Below are positions 11,101-21,755 of a stretch of DNA of 27,601 bases, piece after piece. This stretch comes from Chromera velia. Its lineage: Eukaryota; Sar; Chromeraceae. Both the position numbers and the translations under genes were made by a program. The notes under the pieces are model-generated. The model was not told the DNA's origin and ran no database searches. It saw only the letters and a list, made by a program, of their open reading frames with translations. The stretch spans positions 1 to 27,601 of the forward strand of contig JAHBMJ010001667.1 in assembly GCA_018398765.1 (NCBI GenBank). Direction: 5' to 3'. Each line of letters starts with the position of its first letter. The first letter of the stretch is position 1.

Positions 11101-13365
11101 ATTGTGCATGCATGAAGTCAACCGGAGCGACGGCTCGGAGAAGACACAAAGAGGCGGCCATGAACCAAAGAAAAAAAGAGGTTCGAAGAATTTAAACAAA
11201 CAAACATGACGGGGAGAGAAGAAAGTGTATGTAGTGCCTTGTCTGTTATCAAGTCACTCACCGGAGATCATCTCTCTCCTCGCGCAGCAGCCGAGTCTCC
11301 TCTTCCTGCAAGTCATTCATTCATTCATTTATTTCTTCTACAGGATTTCCTCCCCCCACGGATGGACTGCCAGCCTGCTGTATTCTTCCTTCGTTTCGGT
11401 TTGAGGAAATGATTACACAATCAAGCTGCCTGGTCTTAAATCATGCGTGCGTGTGCGTGCATGCAATCCAACAAAAAGTCGAGAGAGACATGCAACTTAA
11501 CAAATGAAAAGAAGGTACACGGGACTGTGAGCCGACACGGGATATTAATAAAATAAAATGCGGAAGACACAAACAATTGAGTTGACGAGAGAATCAAACG
11601 GGGACAAATCGTGCGCAAATTTAAATGAAAAGGCCATGGTGCAAAATGGCGAAGCTACAGAGAGGGACACAGGGAGGCAAACGTTGGTGCGGATGTGGTA
11701 CCGCATGCTAGTCAGTCGGGAGAAAAGCCACAGAGAGAAAGAGAAAAAGGAAGCATGCGGGAGAAGAGGCTCATGATCGAAGGAAAAAAGGAGAGACGCC
11801 CTCAGGAACATCCCATGGAACGTGTTAGAGAGGTCAAAGAAAGGACACCCACTCACCAATGCGTGTCGTGCTTCCCTTTCTCTTTTCAGGGCCTCAGCAA
11901 CTGCCCAGAAGCTCGGATCTTCCTCTGCCCCAAAGCCCTTTCCCTCCCTCTCCCTATCTGTCCCTGTATGTCCACCCTCTCCTCCCAGTTCCTCAAAACC
12001 AAATGTTCCCCGCCCCCTCTCTGAAAGAGAGAGTCCCTCCTGCTGACTCGCACGCATACGTAGAGGAATGGCGTCCTCATCAGTCTGCAGTCTCTCCCAG
12101 AGCTGCTCAGAGGGCGAGAGGTCTGGAAACTCTCTCTCCTCTTGCTCCCTCTCCGTCTGCGCTTCTTTTTCTTCTTCTTCTTCTTCTTCTTCTTCAGCTG
12201 TCCTAGGCAAGCCCCCACTGCTTTGCCCCCTTTGCCCTTCAATGCGAGAAGCAAAGTGAAAGTCGGACATCGAAAGACGCGGCGGGAAACGGACGGCAGC
12301 CTGTGCGTGGTTTGTGCTGGAAGGGGGAGTCCACTTGAATGTCGGCAGGTCTCGCAGACAAGCGCGTTCCTCGAAGAGAGGCGCAGGCTTTTCAGGGCCA
12401 CACAATGCAGGGTTGCAGAAGGCTGCAAAAGCTTCTGTTCCTGACTTTCCATCGTTCTCTCTAGTAGAATTGGGATCAACTGTACAGGCCAGTGGGGCTG
12501 AGAAAGGGCGGAACTCCTCTCTCAGTGTTCTTGTGGGCGTCTGGCCCTGCCCGGCTTTCTCTTGCTCCACTGATGGTTGCGAGTCAAGAGCAGAGAAGAG
12601 GAGAGATGGGAAGGCCCCGGAAAGCTCCTGCCTTCCGGAAGAGAGGAGTCCCCGGAGAGACGCCGAAGTGATCGTGGGACCTCTGTGGGACTCCTCCGGT
12701 TGTTCGTTGTGCTGCGACTGTTCGAGGAAGGACTGGCGCGTGTGCGTTCGGGTGGGCGCGCTGGAATTTGAAGGGTGTACGCCTTTGGTGGTGCAAGTCG
12801 TAGTATTGGTTCTCGAAAACGATTTTCTGTTGCACTGGAGGGGGATTTTGGAGGAAGATGGAGTTTGAACGGCCAACGGAGATGTTCTCCTGCTGCACTG
12901 TGGAGGCCGGAAAAACGAATTCGGGGAGGTCAGACCACTGGTTTGATTGAAAGAGGGCTGGGCTGTTCGGGAGGGGTGGGGCTGCTTTTTTGGTTGATTT
13001 GCTTCGTGTCGATGGTTGTTCGGAAGGTGGGGTCGGGAAGAGGGATGCTGAAATTTGATGGGGGGCTGGTGTTGGTGTGTTGGACTGAAACTGGATGACT
13101 TTTTACTAGTGGTCAGCCGTGCTCCTTCTCTCTCTTGGCTTTTGGCATGCGGAAGCAGGGAAAGGGTGCGTTGAAGATCAGGAGGAATTTCAGATCGGTG
13201 GACGTGACGGCATTCTGAAGGGACTCGAACCTTGATGCGCCTGCCTTGTTGCAATGCAACAGTTGGGCGCGGGTTTTTTTGAAAAGAAGAAAACCTGTCA
13301 CTCGGGGCGGACGATACCGACTGCTGTACAGTGGTATATGTTCGGGCACGCACAAGGCCGTACAT
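8141..13365 (-). CDS. Large low-complexity, partly coiled-coil protein, multi-exon, function unknown
   Basis: Proposed exons on the minus strand are A 13365-11857, B 11305-11262, C 11015-10250, D 9990-9279 and E 8448-8141 (stop TAG 8143-8141). Junction phases are 0, 2, 0 and 1, and all agree. Donors are GTGAGT, GTGAGT, GTGCGT and GTAAAG; all acceptors end in TGCAG. The joined frame is 1113 codons. The first in-frame ATG is at 13365-13363. Exon A (503 aa) is rich in Ser, Pro, Gln, His and Arg, has an acidic poly-Glu run near residues 390-402 coded by a GAA repeat, and ends in a charged helix (EALKREREARHAL). That helix continues through exon B (EEETRLLREERDDL) as one coiled coil. Exon C has a Gln run and a possible helical segment; exon D is Glu/Lys-rich. 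No catalytic motif, signal peptide or membrane segment is visible. A scaffold-like or nuclear role is only a guess. Exons A-D are well supported; E is weaker because its acceptor lacks a clear pyrimidine tract. Confidence 0.65.
12160..12197. repeat. (TTC/GAA)n triplet repeat inside exon A
   Basis: About ten TTC-type units on the plus strand, read on the minus strand as GAA/GAG glutamate codons of the large minus-strand protein. It explains the acidic run and is a likely site of length variation. Confidence 0.85.
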
Positions 13366-14234
13366 GATGTGTCTTAGCGTTGCTCTTTGTCGCGTTGCAG
13401 TGCCGCTTTCACAGAACAACGCACCGTTGTTGACGTAAACAAGCAACAGGTTGAAAGTTTGTAGTGACTTCGGATCAATCTATTAATACTGTCAACCCTC
13501 CAAGGTGATTCGGACAAAGTTTCACCCGCAGTGTGTTCCTCTAATCTCCTTATCGTCGACGTAAGTCGTTCTGCTGGATGAAGAGGTCGAAACTTATATC
13601 AAATTAACGTACGATCAATTATACAAATACGATCATTCGCACCCGTATACGTGCGATTCAACTTCAATATTAATATGCATGCAGTCACATTGCAGTGTAT
13701 GGTGTTGAAAATTTTTGGGGGTGCACTGCGGCCCGCTTCGTCTCCGTGCAGATTGACCCGGTCGGACAAACGAATTAAAGTTTCCCTGCACGTTGTACAT
13801 GTATATAGCTGGCATTATTGCGATCGGCGATGAGCGCCCCCGCGCAGACGCAGCCCGGTCCTCAGGGTCAGTCTGAGCGGTCCGACCGGGTCAAAAATTT
13901 CCGTTGTGAGGGTTTCGCGCGGGGTCTCAGTGCGGTCTGGTAAAAAATGATGACAAATTTGGAGAAGCAATTTAAAAAATGATCGATCGCCATGTCACCA
14001 CCACATTTAATAACTGACTCTTCAACTGAGGCAATGTCAGAAAATGTCAGAGGGTTACAATGGTCTCTGACGTCGGCAGACCTGTCTACCATCGTCTAAC
14101 AAGTGGTTGGTGATCCCACGGTAACAGGCAGTCAGCTGTACACAGCCAGAGAGAAAGAAACAACTCATTCTTCCGTCTCTCCCGTCTCGTTTGAAAGAAC
14201 GCCGTCTCCTCTCTGTGATTCAACAGGCGACATC
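13366..14234. promoter_or_regulatory. Divergent intergenic region between two genes
   Basis: The start codons of the minus-strand gene (13365) and the cold-shock gene (14235) face away from each other, about 870 bp apart, so both promoters must lie here or just upstream. The middle holds a perfect 15-bp inverted repeat (13753-13767 and 13880-13894). A CAACAG acceptor-like site at 14221-14226, eight bases before the cold-shock ATG, suggests a 5' UTR intron. No TATA box is convincing. Confidence 0.5.
13753..13894. repeat. Perfect 15-bp inverted repeat, arms 112 bp apart
   Basis: TTGACCCGGTCGGAC at 13753-13767 is the exact reverse complement of GTCCGACCGGGTCAA at 13880-13894. The match stops at both ends. 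The flanks show no obvious target-site duplication. It could be a pair of binding sites serving both divergent genes or the terminal repeats of a tiny non-autonomous transposon. Confidence 0.7.
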
Positions 14235-14796
14235 ATGCCGCAGAAACTGACCGGCTCATGCAAATGGTTCAACACCAAAAAGGTTGGTGTACTCGTCGAA
14301 GGACCCTTTTGCAGCGTCATGTACTATGCCTCTCTGTTATATTGTGTGTTCAAGGTAAGAACAGACAATGTTGGTGACGTTGTGGACTACCCTGGCTCAC
14401 TTAATTCTTTCCTCTTGCAGGGGTTCGGTTTCATCACCCCGGACGATGGCACCCCTGACATCTTTGTCCATCAAAGCTCTCTCTACTGCAAGGGATTCAG
14501 GTCCCTCGCCGACGGTGCCAAGGTCGAGTTCAGCAGGACAGAGGACGACAACGGAAGACCAAAGGCTGTCGACGTGACGGGACCCAATGGGGATTACTGT
14601 GAGGTGGGTGAGTGGGGGGTGGGTTCATTGTTTGCGTGGATACAGTCGGTGTTATTTAACAAGCGTGTCTCTGTCTTTTTCTCTTTTGAATGGTCTCCCC
14701 ATTTACTGAGCTGTTCTCGCCTCACCTCTACGGTGGTGTTTTGTGAATCGTCGCAACGGTCACTGGTCTGTGCGCCCGCCCGCCCGCCCGCCTCTN

Positions 14797-14843
<47 letters not shown>

Positions 14844-16078
14844 ATGTGTGTGTGTGCTTGCTGTAAACGAGAGAGAGAGAGAGGATTGGGGAAGGTCCAA
14901 GGTTTCTTTTCGTAAGTCTGTTGGTTTATCGCCCCCCAACGCCCCACTCTTTCTGTGAACAAAACCTCATATCGCGGTCAGGCCTTCTGTTTTACTCTCC
15001 TTACTCCCACTCCCCCCTCCTCATTTCACTTTTCTGCAGGAGGACAAGAGAGCAGGAGGGGGCGGCGGCGGTGGGGGGTACGGAGGCGAGCGGGGGTATG
15101 GGGGCGGTGGGGGAGGTGGGGGTTACAGTCGATACGAGGGGGGAGGTTATGGAGGCGGTGGCTACGGGTGAGCTTCTTTAGTGACACATCAACCAATGTC
15201 TTTTTGCTCTCTGCAACGTTCGAATGAAAAGAGCAGAAGAGAGAAGGAATTCCCATCCCCCCCGCTTTGTTGGCAAGGAAGGCCACAGTGCCGTTTTGCC
15301 CTTTACCCCCTGGAAGAGTCCATGGAAACCATTCGAGAGAATGAATGATCAAAAAGACGTGCATAATTTTGGACGAATACAAGCAAAGATCCTCTGACGA
15401 TGAAACTCGCCTCTGTGGTCTTTTCTCTGTCCCTCTTCATTCATTCATGTGCAGGGGCGGTAGAGACGGAGGGCATGGCGGTCGTGGTTATGGTGGCGGT
15501 GGTGGCGGCTACGGGGGCGGGTCAGTTTGAACTCAAGACTTGGCTTCCAGAGGCAGTCATTCAGCAGTGCAAAGGAACAGAACGCAAGGAAGGCGGCCTG
15601 TCTTCCTTCCCAGCAGCAAAATTCAGTGGTGCAGAAGCACCCCCCCCCCACGGCTGATTGATCCATCCGTCCGGCCTTTCCTTTCGATTCCTTTCTTTTT
15701 TCCTTTCGTTTCCACCAGAATGCATTTATGCTTTTTTTTTTTGTGACACCTGCACAGTGAGCTCTTCTACTGTTTTTCCTTCCTGGGGACGAGAGAGAAG
15801 AAGGGCTTGTTGCGACTTTGTCCAGAAAATTGAGTGCAGGACCAACATGTCATCCGTTTCTTTCTCCTTCCATCCTTCCATCCTGACAGCCCTCCCTGCT
15901 CACCACCTCCTGAATCGTCGAATTGAATTGAATCGAATTGAATTGAACAAAGCAAAAAGAGAAGGAAGGAAAGAAAGACTCCGTAGGACCTTGCCCTTCC
16001 AACAAAAATTAAATGAATGTTCGTCATCACTGCAGAGGCCGTGGAGGAGACTACGACAGCTACGGGTGAGCCTTTTCT

Positions 16079-16135
<57 letters not shown>

Positions 16136-16911
16136 TCTGAAACAAAAAAGAGAAAAAGGAAAGAAAAGACCATATAGTCTGTCTGAAAGAGAAAAGGGGA
16201 AAGAAGAGACGATACAGTCTGTCTGTGTGGCTCTCTGTCTGCATCTGTCGGTCGATCTGTCTGTCTGTCTGGCTGTCTCAGAAAGAATGGAAAAAGAAAC
16301 TTGAAGGTGGCGCGTCGGCCTGTCTTCTGTCCTTCAAAGCAGAGCAAAACGGACAGGACAAAGACCGGCTCACTGCTGGAGAAAGAGGAAGCAGACCCCA
16401 CCCCACCCCGCCCATTGGGGAATCCATTGAATGGCTCATCCCTGCCCTCCACTGTTTAATTTCACCACTCACTCACTCACCCATCCAACCTGACACTCTC
16501 CTGGCCGTCCTCACTTGTACACACTCATCTTGGCGCACCCCCTCCTCACTTGTACCCACTCAGCTTGGCCCACCCCCTCCTCACATGGTCCCGAGAGGAA
16601 AAAGGAGAAGTGAAAGGGCAGGAAAGGAATTTATTCCAGAGCTACAGAGAAGATGTCCTCTTTTTTTTTTCCTCTCTCTTTTCGTCTTTCCTCTACCTCT
16701 CACACTCACATCATTCTGCTCCATTTCGTCTCCTCCGCACGCAACGGTCAACGACACATACACACACACGTGCCTGCAGAAGAGGCGGCGGGGGAGGGGG
16801 ATACGGCGGCGGGTGAGTGCATTGACTTCTGCCCAAATGTTAAACAAATAAGAATGTGCGGGAATTGGAGTTGGGCCGGACTGTGAGAGGAGTGCAGGAG
16901 CCGAGAATCTC

Positions 16912-16946
<35 letters not shown>

Positions 16947-17276
16947 GAGACCCGATCTGACCAAAATGCACTGACAGACATCGACATTGATGGTCGTCTG
17001 CTGAGGGAGGGAGGGAGGGACGCTGTCAGTGAAGTGCACTCACGCGATCATTCGAGTTTGTTTCAGGCAGGCAGGCAGGCAGGGAAACTCAGTAAAACGT
17101 GCATCTTCTATTTCGTGAGTGTTGACCTTCCAGTCGACGTACTTTTTCTTCAGTCAGCGCTTTCATACCGTCTTTGTTGAGTGATTGAAGAATGAAGTGA
17201 TTATATTCGCTCTGTTTCTCTCTGGCTGACTGACTGCTGCAGGGATTACGGACCTGACCGTCGTCGCGGGTATTGA
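14235..17276 (+). CDS. Cold-shock domain protein with glycine-rich RGG/YGG tail, seven exons
   Basis: Exons are 14235-14282, 14421-14603, 15040-15167, 15455-15520, 16036-16065, 16780-16812 and 17243-17276 (TGA 17274-17276), giving 173 aa. Introns 1 and 2 are phase 0, introns 3-6 are phase 2 and each splits a Gly codon; every acceptor ends in TGCAG. Residues 5-70 are a cold-shock domain. [15 protein letters not shown] contains the RNP1 motif (KGFGFI, interrupted by intron 1), and IFVHQ near residues 30-34 is RNP2. Residues ~78-173 are almost all Gly with Tyr, Arg and Ser in RGG and YGG units. The family binds single-stranded RNA/DNA and acts as an RNA chaperone or translation regulator; plant relatives add CCHC knuckles, which are absent here. 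The function is inferred from the domain. Exons 4-6 (66, 30 and 33 nt) could each be skipped without changing frame. Confidence 0.88.
14797..14856. repeat. (TG)n microsatellite in intron 2, next to an undetermined base
   Basis: A run of TG dinucleotides follows a CCGCCCGC tract. One N stands at 14796, the only ambiguous base in the window, so the repeat length here may be wrong. Confidence 0.95.
16081..16134. repeat. (TCTG)n microsatellite in intron 5
   Basis: It starts 16 bases after the donor of the 30-nt exon 5. Units are TCTG with TCCG variants at the left. A shorter second block of the same family follows at about 16217-16280 in the same intron. Confidence 0.95.
16909..16946. repeat. 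(CT)n microsatellite in intron 6
   Basis: CT dinucleotide run with one TCTG interruption, about 100 bases after the exon 6 donor. Confidence 0.9.
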
Positions 17277-17299
17277 AGAGGCCGGGGAATCTGGGTAGG

Positions 17300-17330
<31 letters not shown>

Positions 17331-17416
17331 GATCTCTGTGTATGTCTGTGTTAGGGAGAGGAGAGGCTGCGATGATGATCATTTGTGAGTGGATGTGCGC
17401 GTCCTTTGGCGCGTAA

Positions 17417-17464
17417 ATGTGTGTGTGTGTGTGTGTTCGCGTGTGCATATGTGTACATGCGTGC

Positions 17465-17499
<35 letters not shown>

Positions 17500-17500
17500 T
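17417..17500. repeat. (TG)n microsatellite
   Basis: Two TG runs separated by a TGCGTGCG-type stretch, in the presumed 3' flank of the cold-shock gene. Confidence 0.9.
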
Positions 17501-18506
17501 TTGATTTCTCCTCCGTGTGATTTCTTTCTTGTGGTCGGCCTGCAGGAAGAAATGGAACAGGGATGGCGGAAGAAGCGCCGCCCTCTCTCTCTTCTGAAAA
17601 GGACAAAGGGGAAACAACAAGGCCAAGAAAGCCGCAGAAATATTTGATCAGAAAGACATGCGTGGCGCTTCTCTGTTGCTTCTTCCTGAGGTGCGAGGCG
17701 CGTGTTGAGAGGGAAACAACAGGCAAGATCGGTCGCGCGTCTTGGTCAGGAAAAACCGGGGGAGCTGTGGGTGGATGTGCGTTTGTGTCTGTGCGTGTGT
17801 GTGTGTGCCTTTGCGTGAGAATGAAACTAGCCTCTATCCAGCCACTTTGGTGAGGATCGTGTTGGTGTCCACGGAGTGCATGAACAAAGAGCGCTGCCAT
17901 TGTCATGAGACCGACAAAGTTGCATGCATATTTCTCCTGAGACGCCGGCCTCTCTTCTTTTTTTTCTGTTCTTCATGGTAATCTGGCCATTTCTCTATCT
18001 GGCCGTCCGCGTTCGAATGAATCTATGAATGTCTTCTCGCCTCTTGCAAAGAATTGCATCGTCAATCAAAATTCGAATGGCGCGCGGGGGGTGCGGATGT
18101 CAAAAGTGAGACAGGTGCATCACACGCCCCATAGCTGAACAAAGAAGCGAGGTAGCAGAAAAAAAGAGCGGGGGTGTTTGTTTGTGCTGGACGAAACTGA
18201 ATGAGCAACGAGCCAACACAAACAGAACCGTTCGCCTTGCTCTTTGTACCATCCCCCCCCCGGCCTTTTTTTTTCCTGTCAACAATGTCGGTTCCTTGCA
18301 GGCAAAGTCAGAAAGGGGGGGGGGGAGTGAGCGATAAAAACTGAAACGTGTAGGCCCGGAATGTCCTTCCTGCCCGCATAAGATGCTATGCAGAAAGGAA
18401 GAAAGAAAATGGGGAGAGAGACAGACTCTCTTGGACCGAAAACATGCAAATAAAAGCGAAATTGTCCCAACCAGCTCACACACTCGTGCAGCACTACCCC
18501 CTGTGT

Positions 18507-18610
18507 CTTTTTTTCTTTCTTTCTTTCCTTCTTTCTTTCTTTCTTTCCTTCTTTCTTTCATCGATTCCCTCCTTCCCTCCCTTCCTCCCTTCTTCCTCCC
18601 TTTTTCAATT
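18507..18610. repeat. Pyrimidine tract, (CTTT)n then (CCTT)n
   Basis: More than 100 bases of nearly uninterrupted C and T (purines only at ATCGA near 18560), made of CTTT units followed by CCCTT units. Such mirror-like homopyrimidine DNA can form triplex structures. Confidence 0.85.
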
Positions 18611-19483
18611 ATTTTCTATCTTTTTGTCTATCTATCTGTGTTTCCTGTCTGTTTGTCTGATTGTCTGTTTGTTTGTCTCTCTGTCTGTGCGTCAAACAAG
18701 AGGGAACCAATTGATCGGACGATGCAAAGAGAAAAAGAGAAGACGCGTACCATGTCACACAGAAGGAAGGGAAGCAAGGAGGGAAGGAAGCACCGGGGAC
18801 ACCCTCAGTGAGAGGACGTCTAGCTGCATGTCTGTCCCGCTTCACCGATTGTGCTCTTGTATCCATTCAGTCTCTCGATCCTTTCTCTCATCAACGTACT
18901 AGCCACAGAGTAAAGTAGAAAAAGAACTGCAGGAGCTGACTGAATGTCATTGACCCAGCAACCTGAAAAATCTCTCTCATGAGACAGATCCCACTCAAGT
19001 AACAAATTCGGGAAAAAAGAAGAAAAGAAAGAAAGAAAAGGAAAAGGGGGGTGGTCGACTTGCTTTGATTGTTATTCAGTGACTCACAGGACCCACTCAC
19101 CCTCTGACAAAATCTTCCCCTGTGTCATTTGTCCTAGACACATGCACATTCAAAAACGGTAAGTGAAAAATGTGAAAAGACATGAAAAATGAGTTAGCAA
19201 CAAAAGAATTGTTAAGAGGACGAAAGTCAAAAGAATTGAATGTGTCCCACAGTGACTCCCACTTGCACTAATTAAGTGTTTATATAAGTGTTTATTCTAT
19301 TATACTGCTAGCATTACTGCCAAAGGTGATGACCGGGGGTAACCAGGGGTTTTCCTCTCATCTTTTCGTATACCTGCTTCTACAGTAACGTTCAAGTTCT
19401 ACTTGTAGCACTAGTTTCTAGATCTGAATCATCCGATTAAACTGATATTTTAACAATGGACCATAGTAATATATCCTTTACTA

Positions 19484-19506
19484 ATGATGATGATGATGAT
19501 GATGAT
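19484..19506. repeat. (ATG)n / (ATC)n tail
   Basis: Seven to eight ATG units on the plus strand (ATC on the minus strand), followed on the plus strand by GAGGGTTAAATCC. The second tail at 19752-19766 is followed by a similar GGTTAAAGCC. Confidence 0.85.
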
Positions 19507-19751
19507 TGAGGGTTAAATCCTAGATTTAGCGACGCCAAATCCCAAGCCACTAGGAAGGCTTTGAAGACAACCCAGAGCATACATTCATGGGGGGGGGGAT
19601 GAGGAAGCCTGCATGCCAATCGGATCGATTCGCCTCAACTTGCCTTATCGACAGAATGGACCTTCTTGAGATAGTCGGCTATAGCTTTGGAACCGCTTCT
19701 AGGCAGAATTGTACACAATACTAGATCTGGCAAGTTCTAGCTTCCCAACGT

Positions 19752-20652
19752 ATGATGATAATGATGTATAAGGTTAAAGCCGGTGAGCCATATAGGCTCT
19801 GGCCAACCTAGTATTTCCTGCATAAATTTGATCCCTCGACCTAGGCCCCACTGGGGCATTTATTTGCATGGATCAAAGCCTAGCTAGGGCGGAAATGGAA
19901 AATTTTAATAGAAACAGAGAGTAGCTCCACCCTCAAGCAACCAGGGTTAAAAACCACTTGCATCGGAACAGACTTGCAGTGGCAGGGGAAACGACCAAGA
20001 GGGAAGACAAAGCCAGAAAGGGAGACTGAAAAAGAGAAGCAAAAGAACGCGTCCATGTCAGACTGAAAAATGGTAAGGAGTGCAGTCTATAGGATAGGAA
20101 CGCTACGAAACACTTCCCTGGATACTGACTCCTGAGGAAGGGCTCAGCTGCTGAGCACAGTGGACAGTCAGCAGCGAAGAAGGAATACACACAAGATGAA
20201 ACGAGAATCAGACGAGACGTAGGCACAGTGACTTTGCTTCCTTGGGGCTGACTAAACTAACTGGCTTACGGTACCTACGGTAGTCCTATCAGTCTCTCCT
20301 ATTCTTTAGTAAGACCAGAGGTTAACTCGGTAGCCTGGACCGTAGGGTACAATCTATTTTCGAGGCAGTGAAATTATGAGTAAAAAACCAGACAGGAGAA
20401 AGAAAGAGAAAGAAAAGAGAAGAGATGAAAAGAAGATAAGAAAGAGAAAAATAGAGAACCCACCCAAAAAACCTGTATCCACGCCACGCGGATATGAGCG
20501 CCCCGCCCCCCCGCACCCGCACGAGCTCGAGCACGTCCCCCCCCGCGCGTTTCACGTTTCTCTCTCTGTTATATTCTAGCTCTGAACCTGCTTCATACAC
20601 TCAAACAGAGAAAAACAGGAAACAACCATCTGAAGGCAATGAGATTAAGACT
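19752..20652 (-). other. Presumed 3' untranslated region of the LINE, with hairpins
   Basis: No coding pattern. It holds a purine-rich plus-strand block at 20390-20460 and C-runs near 20505-20550. Close to the 3' end are two perfect small hairpins: GCCCC-ACT-GGGGC at 19845-19857 and GAGCC-ATATA-GGCTC at 19785-19799. The second lies about 18 bases before the ATC-type tail (minus-strand sense). LINE reverse transcriptases of some clades recognise a 3' stem-loop next to a short repeat tail, which fits this layout. Confidence 0.45.
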
Positions 20653-21755
20653 TTACCGTTTACGAAGGCAAGCTAAAATTGCTCGTACACCGGTAACAGG
20701 GTGTTTCTCGAGAAGGAGTGTGAAAATCTCTCTTACTTTCTTTTCGTTCTCGCACACCGCCCGTCCTAACTGTTGCTTTACCATCTGTTGTGCCCATACG
20801 ATCAAGTCCGACTCAGAGCGTGCATCCCTTACTTCCTCCAAAAGCCTATCCATGCGTCCTCTTTCTATTTCCGTCCCTTTGTATTCTGTCAACTTGTGAA
20901 CAACATCATTCAATTTACCCTGTCCATGCATATCAAAGGGGCAGTGCTCGTAGACAGACTCTACCTCCCCATTTGAAACTCCTCCCCTCCCCCCCAGCAG
21001 TGCATGGGCAATCAGCCTAGCATTGGCCTCCGAACAGAGCAGCCTCCTAGGGAGAGGTCGAACCATAGGAACTCGCCGCCCGCTTGAGCCGGTCCATCCT
21101 CCTATGACAAGACGGGCCAAGCGCTGTCTAGACGGATGTTCAATTTGGAAGACCGAAGGCCTCACTCCGTTGCCTGGACCGTTGGGGAAAATACCCCCCC
21201 ATCCTGCCTGCCCTCTCCTACCCTGCTGGCCCTGTTTCTGCAGAGAACAAGAGGTTGCAACAAACCTGGGGGGGGGTCCAGTCTTCCAACCATTTTTGTG
21301 CCTCCCTACCTCTCCCTTCGACTGCAAGCTTTCTTCTCATTGCTGTTTTCTCACCTGGGCCTGAGTATACCCCCGCATCAGAGAAGAATTTAGGAGCAAA
21401 AAGTCTGACCAACAACTTGACAGACCTCCACTATTCTCCGTAAAAGCCATCCTTGCAAAGATCTAAAAATCCGGCTAGCACACAGTGGGATGTTAAGGAG
21501 AGGCTGCGTAAAAGTCCCCCTACTCTTTCTGTTAAGAGAGCTCATATCAAGCAAAGGCCAGAGATGTCATTAAAAAGGGAGGGGACACGAAACGAATTGC
21601 GGGAGAGGCCGAAAACCTATCTAACAAAACGTAATTGTAGATCGTTCAGCGCCTTCATGTCTGCTTGACTGAGGGAAAACGCTTTAAGCCCGTAAAGGGC
21701 CACAAGAATCTATAGGCCCTGAAACTTTGTGGCGGCTGGGCCGAAAGAGCATTAT
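20653..21755 (-). pseudogene. LINE C-terminal region, frame-broken
   Basis: After the frame change the minus strand reads ILVALYGLKAFSLSQADMK and then ALNDLQLRFVR, the usual LLYG..W....+..L...Q...LR pattern downstream of LINE thumbs. Stops cut it at 21712-21710 (TAG) and 21619-21617 (TAG), followed by a TGA and a TAG. From about 21327 to 20653 another frame is open for 224 codons and contains CPFDMHGQGKLNDVVHKLTE and a charged helical end. This could be the normal C-terminus after a second frame change. The link between the two parts is inferred from position and orientation. Confidence 0.55.

Larger units (their letters stand above)
17277..19480. other. 3' flank and repeat-rich DNA without a supported gene
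   Basis: The first part is probably the 3' UTR of the cold-shock gene. It holds (CT)n at 17300-17328, (TG)n at 17417-17500, an almost pure pyrimidine tract at about 18507-18610 and a TCTG-like stretch at 18630-18690. Open frames are low-complexity shadows of these repeats. From about 19140 the DNA becomes more AT-rich and loses microsatellites, marking the edge of the transposon-rich part. Confidence 0.45.

Noticed and set aside
13220-13231. Perfect tRNA B-box-like sequence (GGTTCGAGTCCC) on the minus strand
   Set aside because: No acceptor, D or anticodon arms can be folded around it, and the bases are codons within exon A of the minus-strand gene.
14604-14613. Alternative donor GTGAGT at 14608 for exon 2 of the cold-shock gene
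   Set aside because: It matches the consensus better but adds four bases and turns the YGG tail into an Arg/Trp-rich frame. The donor at 14604 keeps the expected glycine-rich reading.
16060-16452. Open frames crossing introns 5 and 6 of the cold-shock gene on both strands
   Set aside because: They overlap microsatellites and disagree with the phase-consistent splice model.
18100-18561. 153-codon minus-strand open frame starting with Lys/Arg/Glu repeats
   Set aside because: It is the translation of the CTTT pyrimidine tract and neighbouring low-complexity DNA; no coding pattern.
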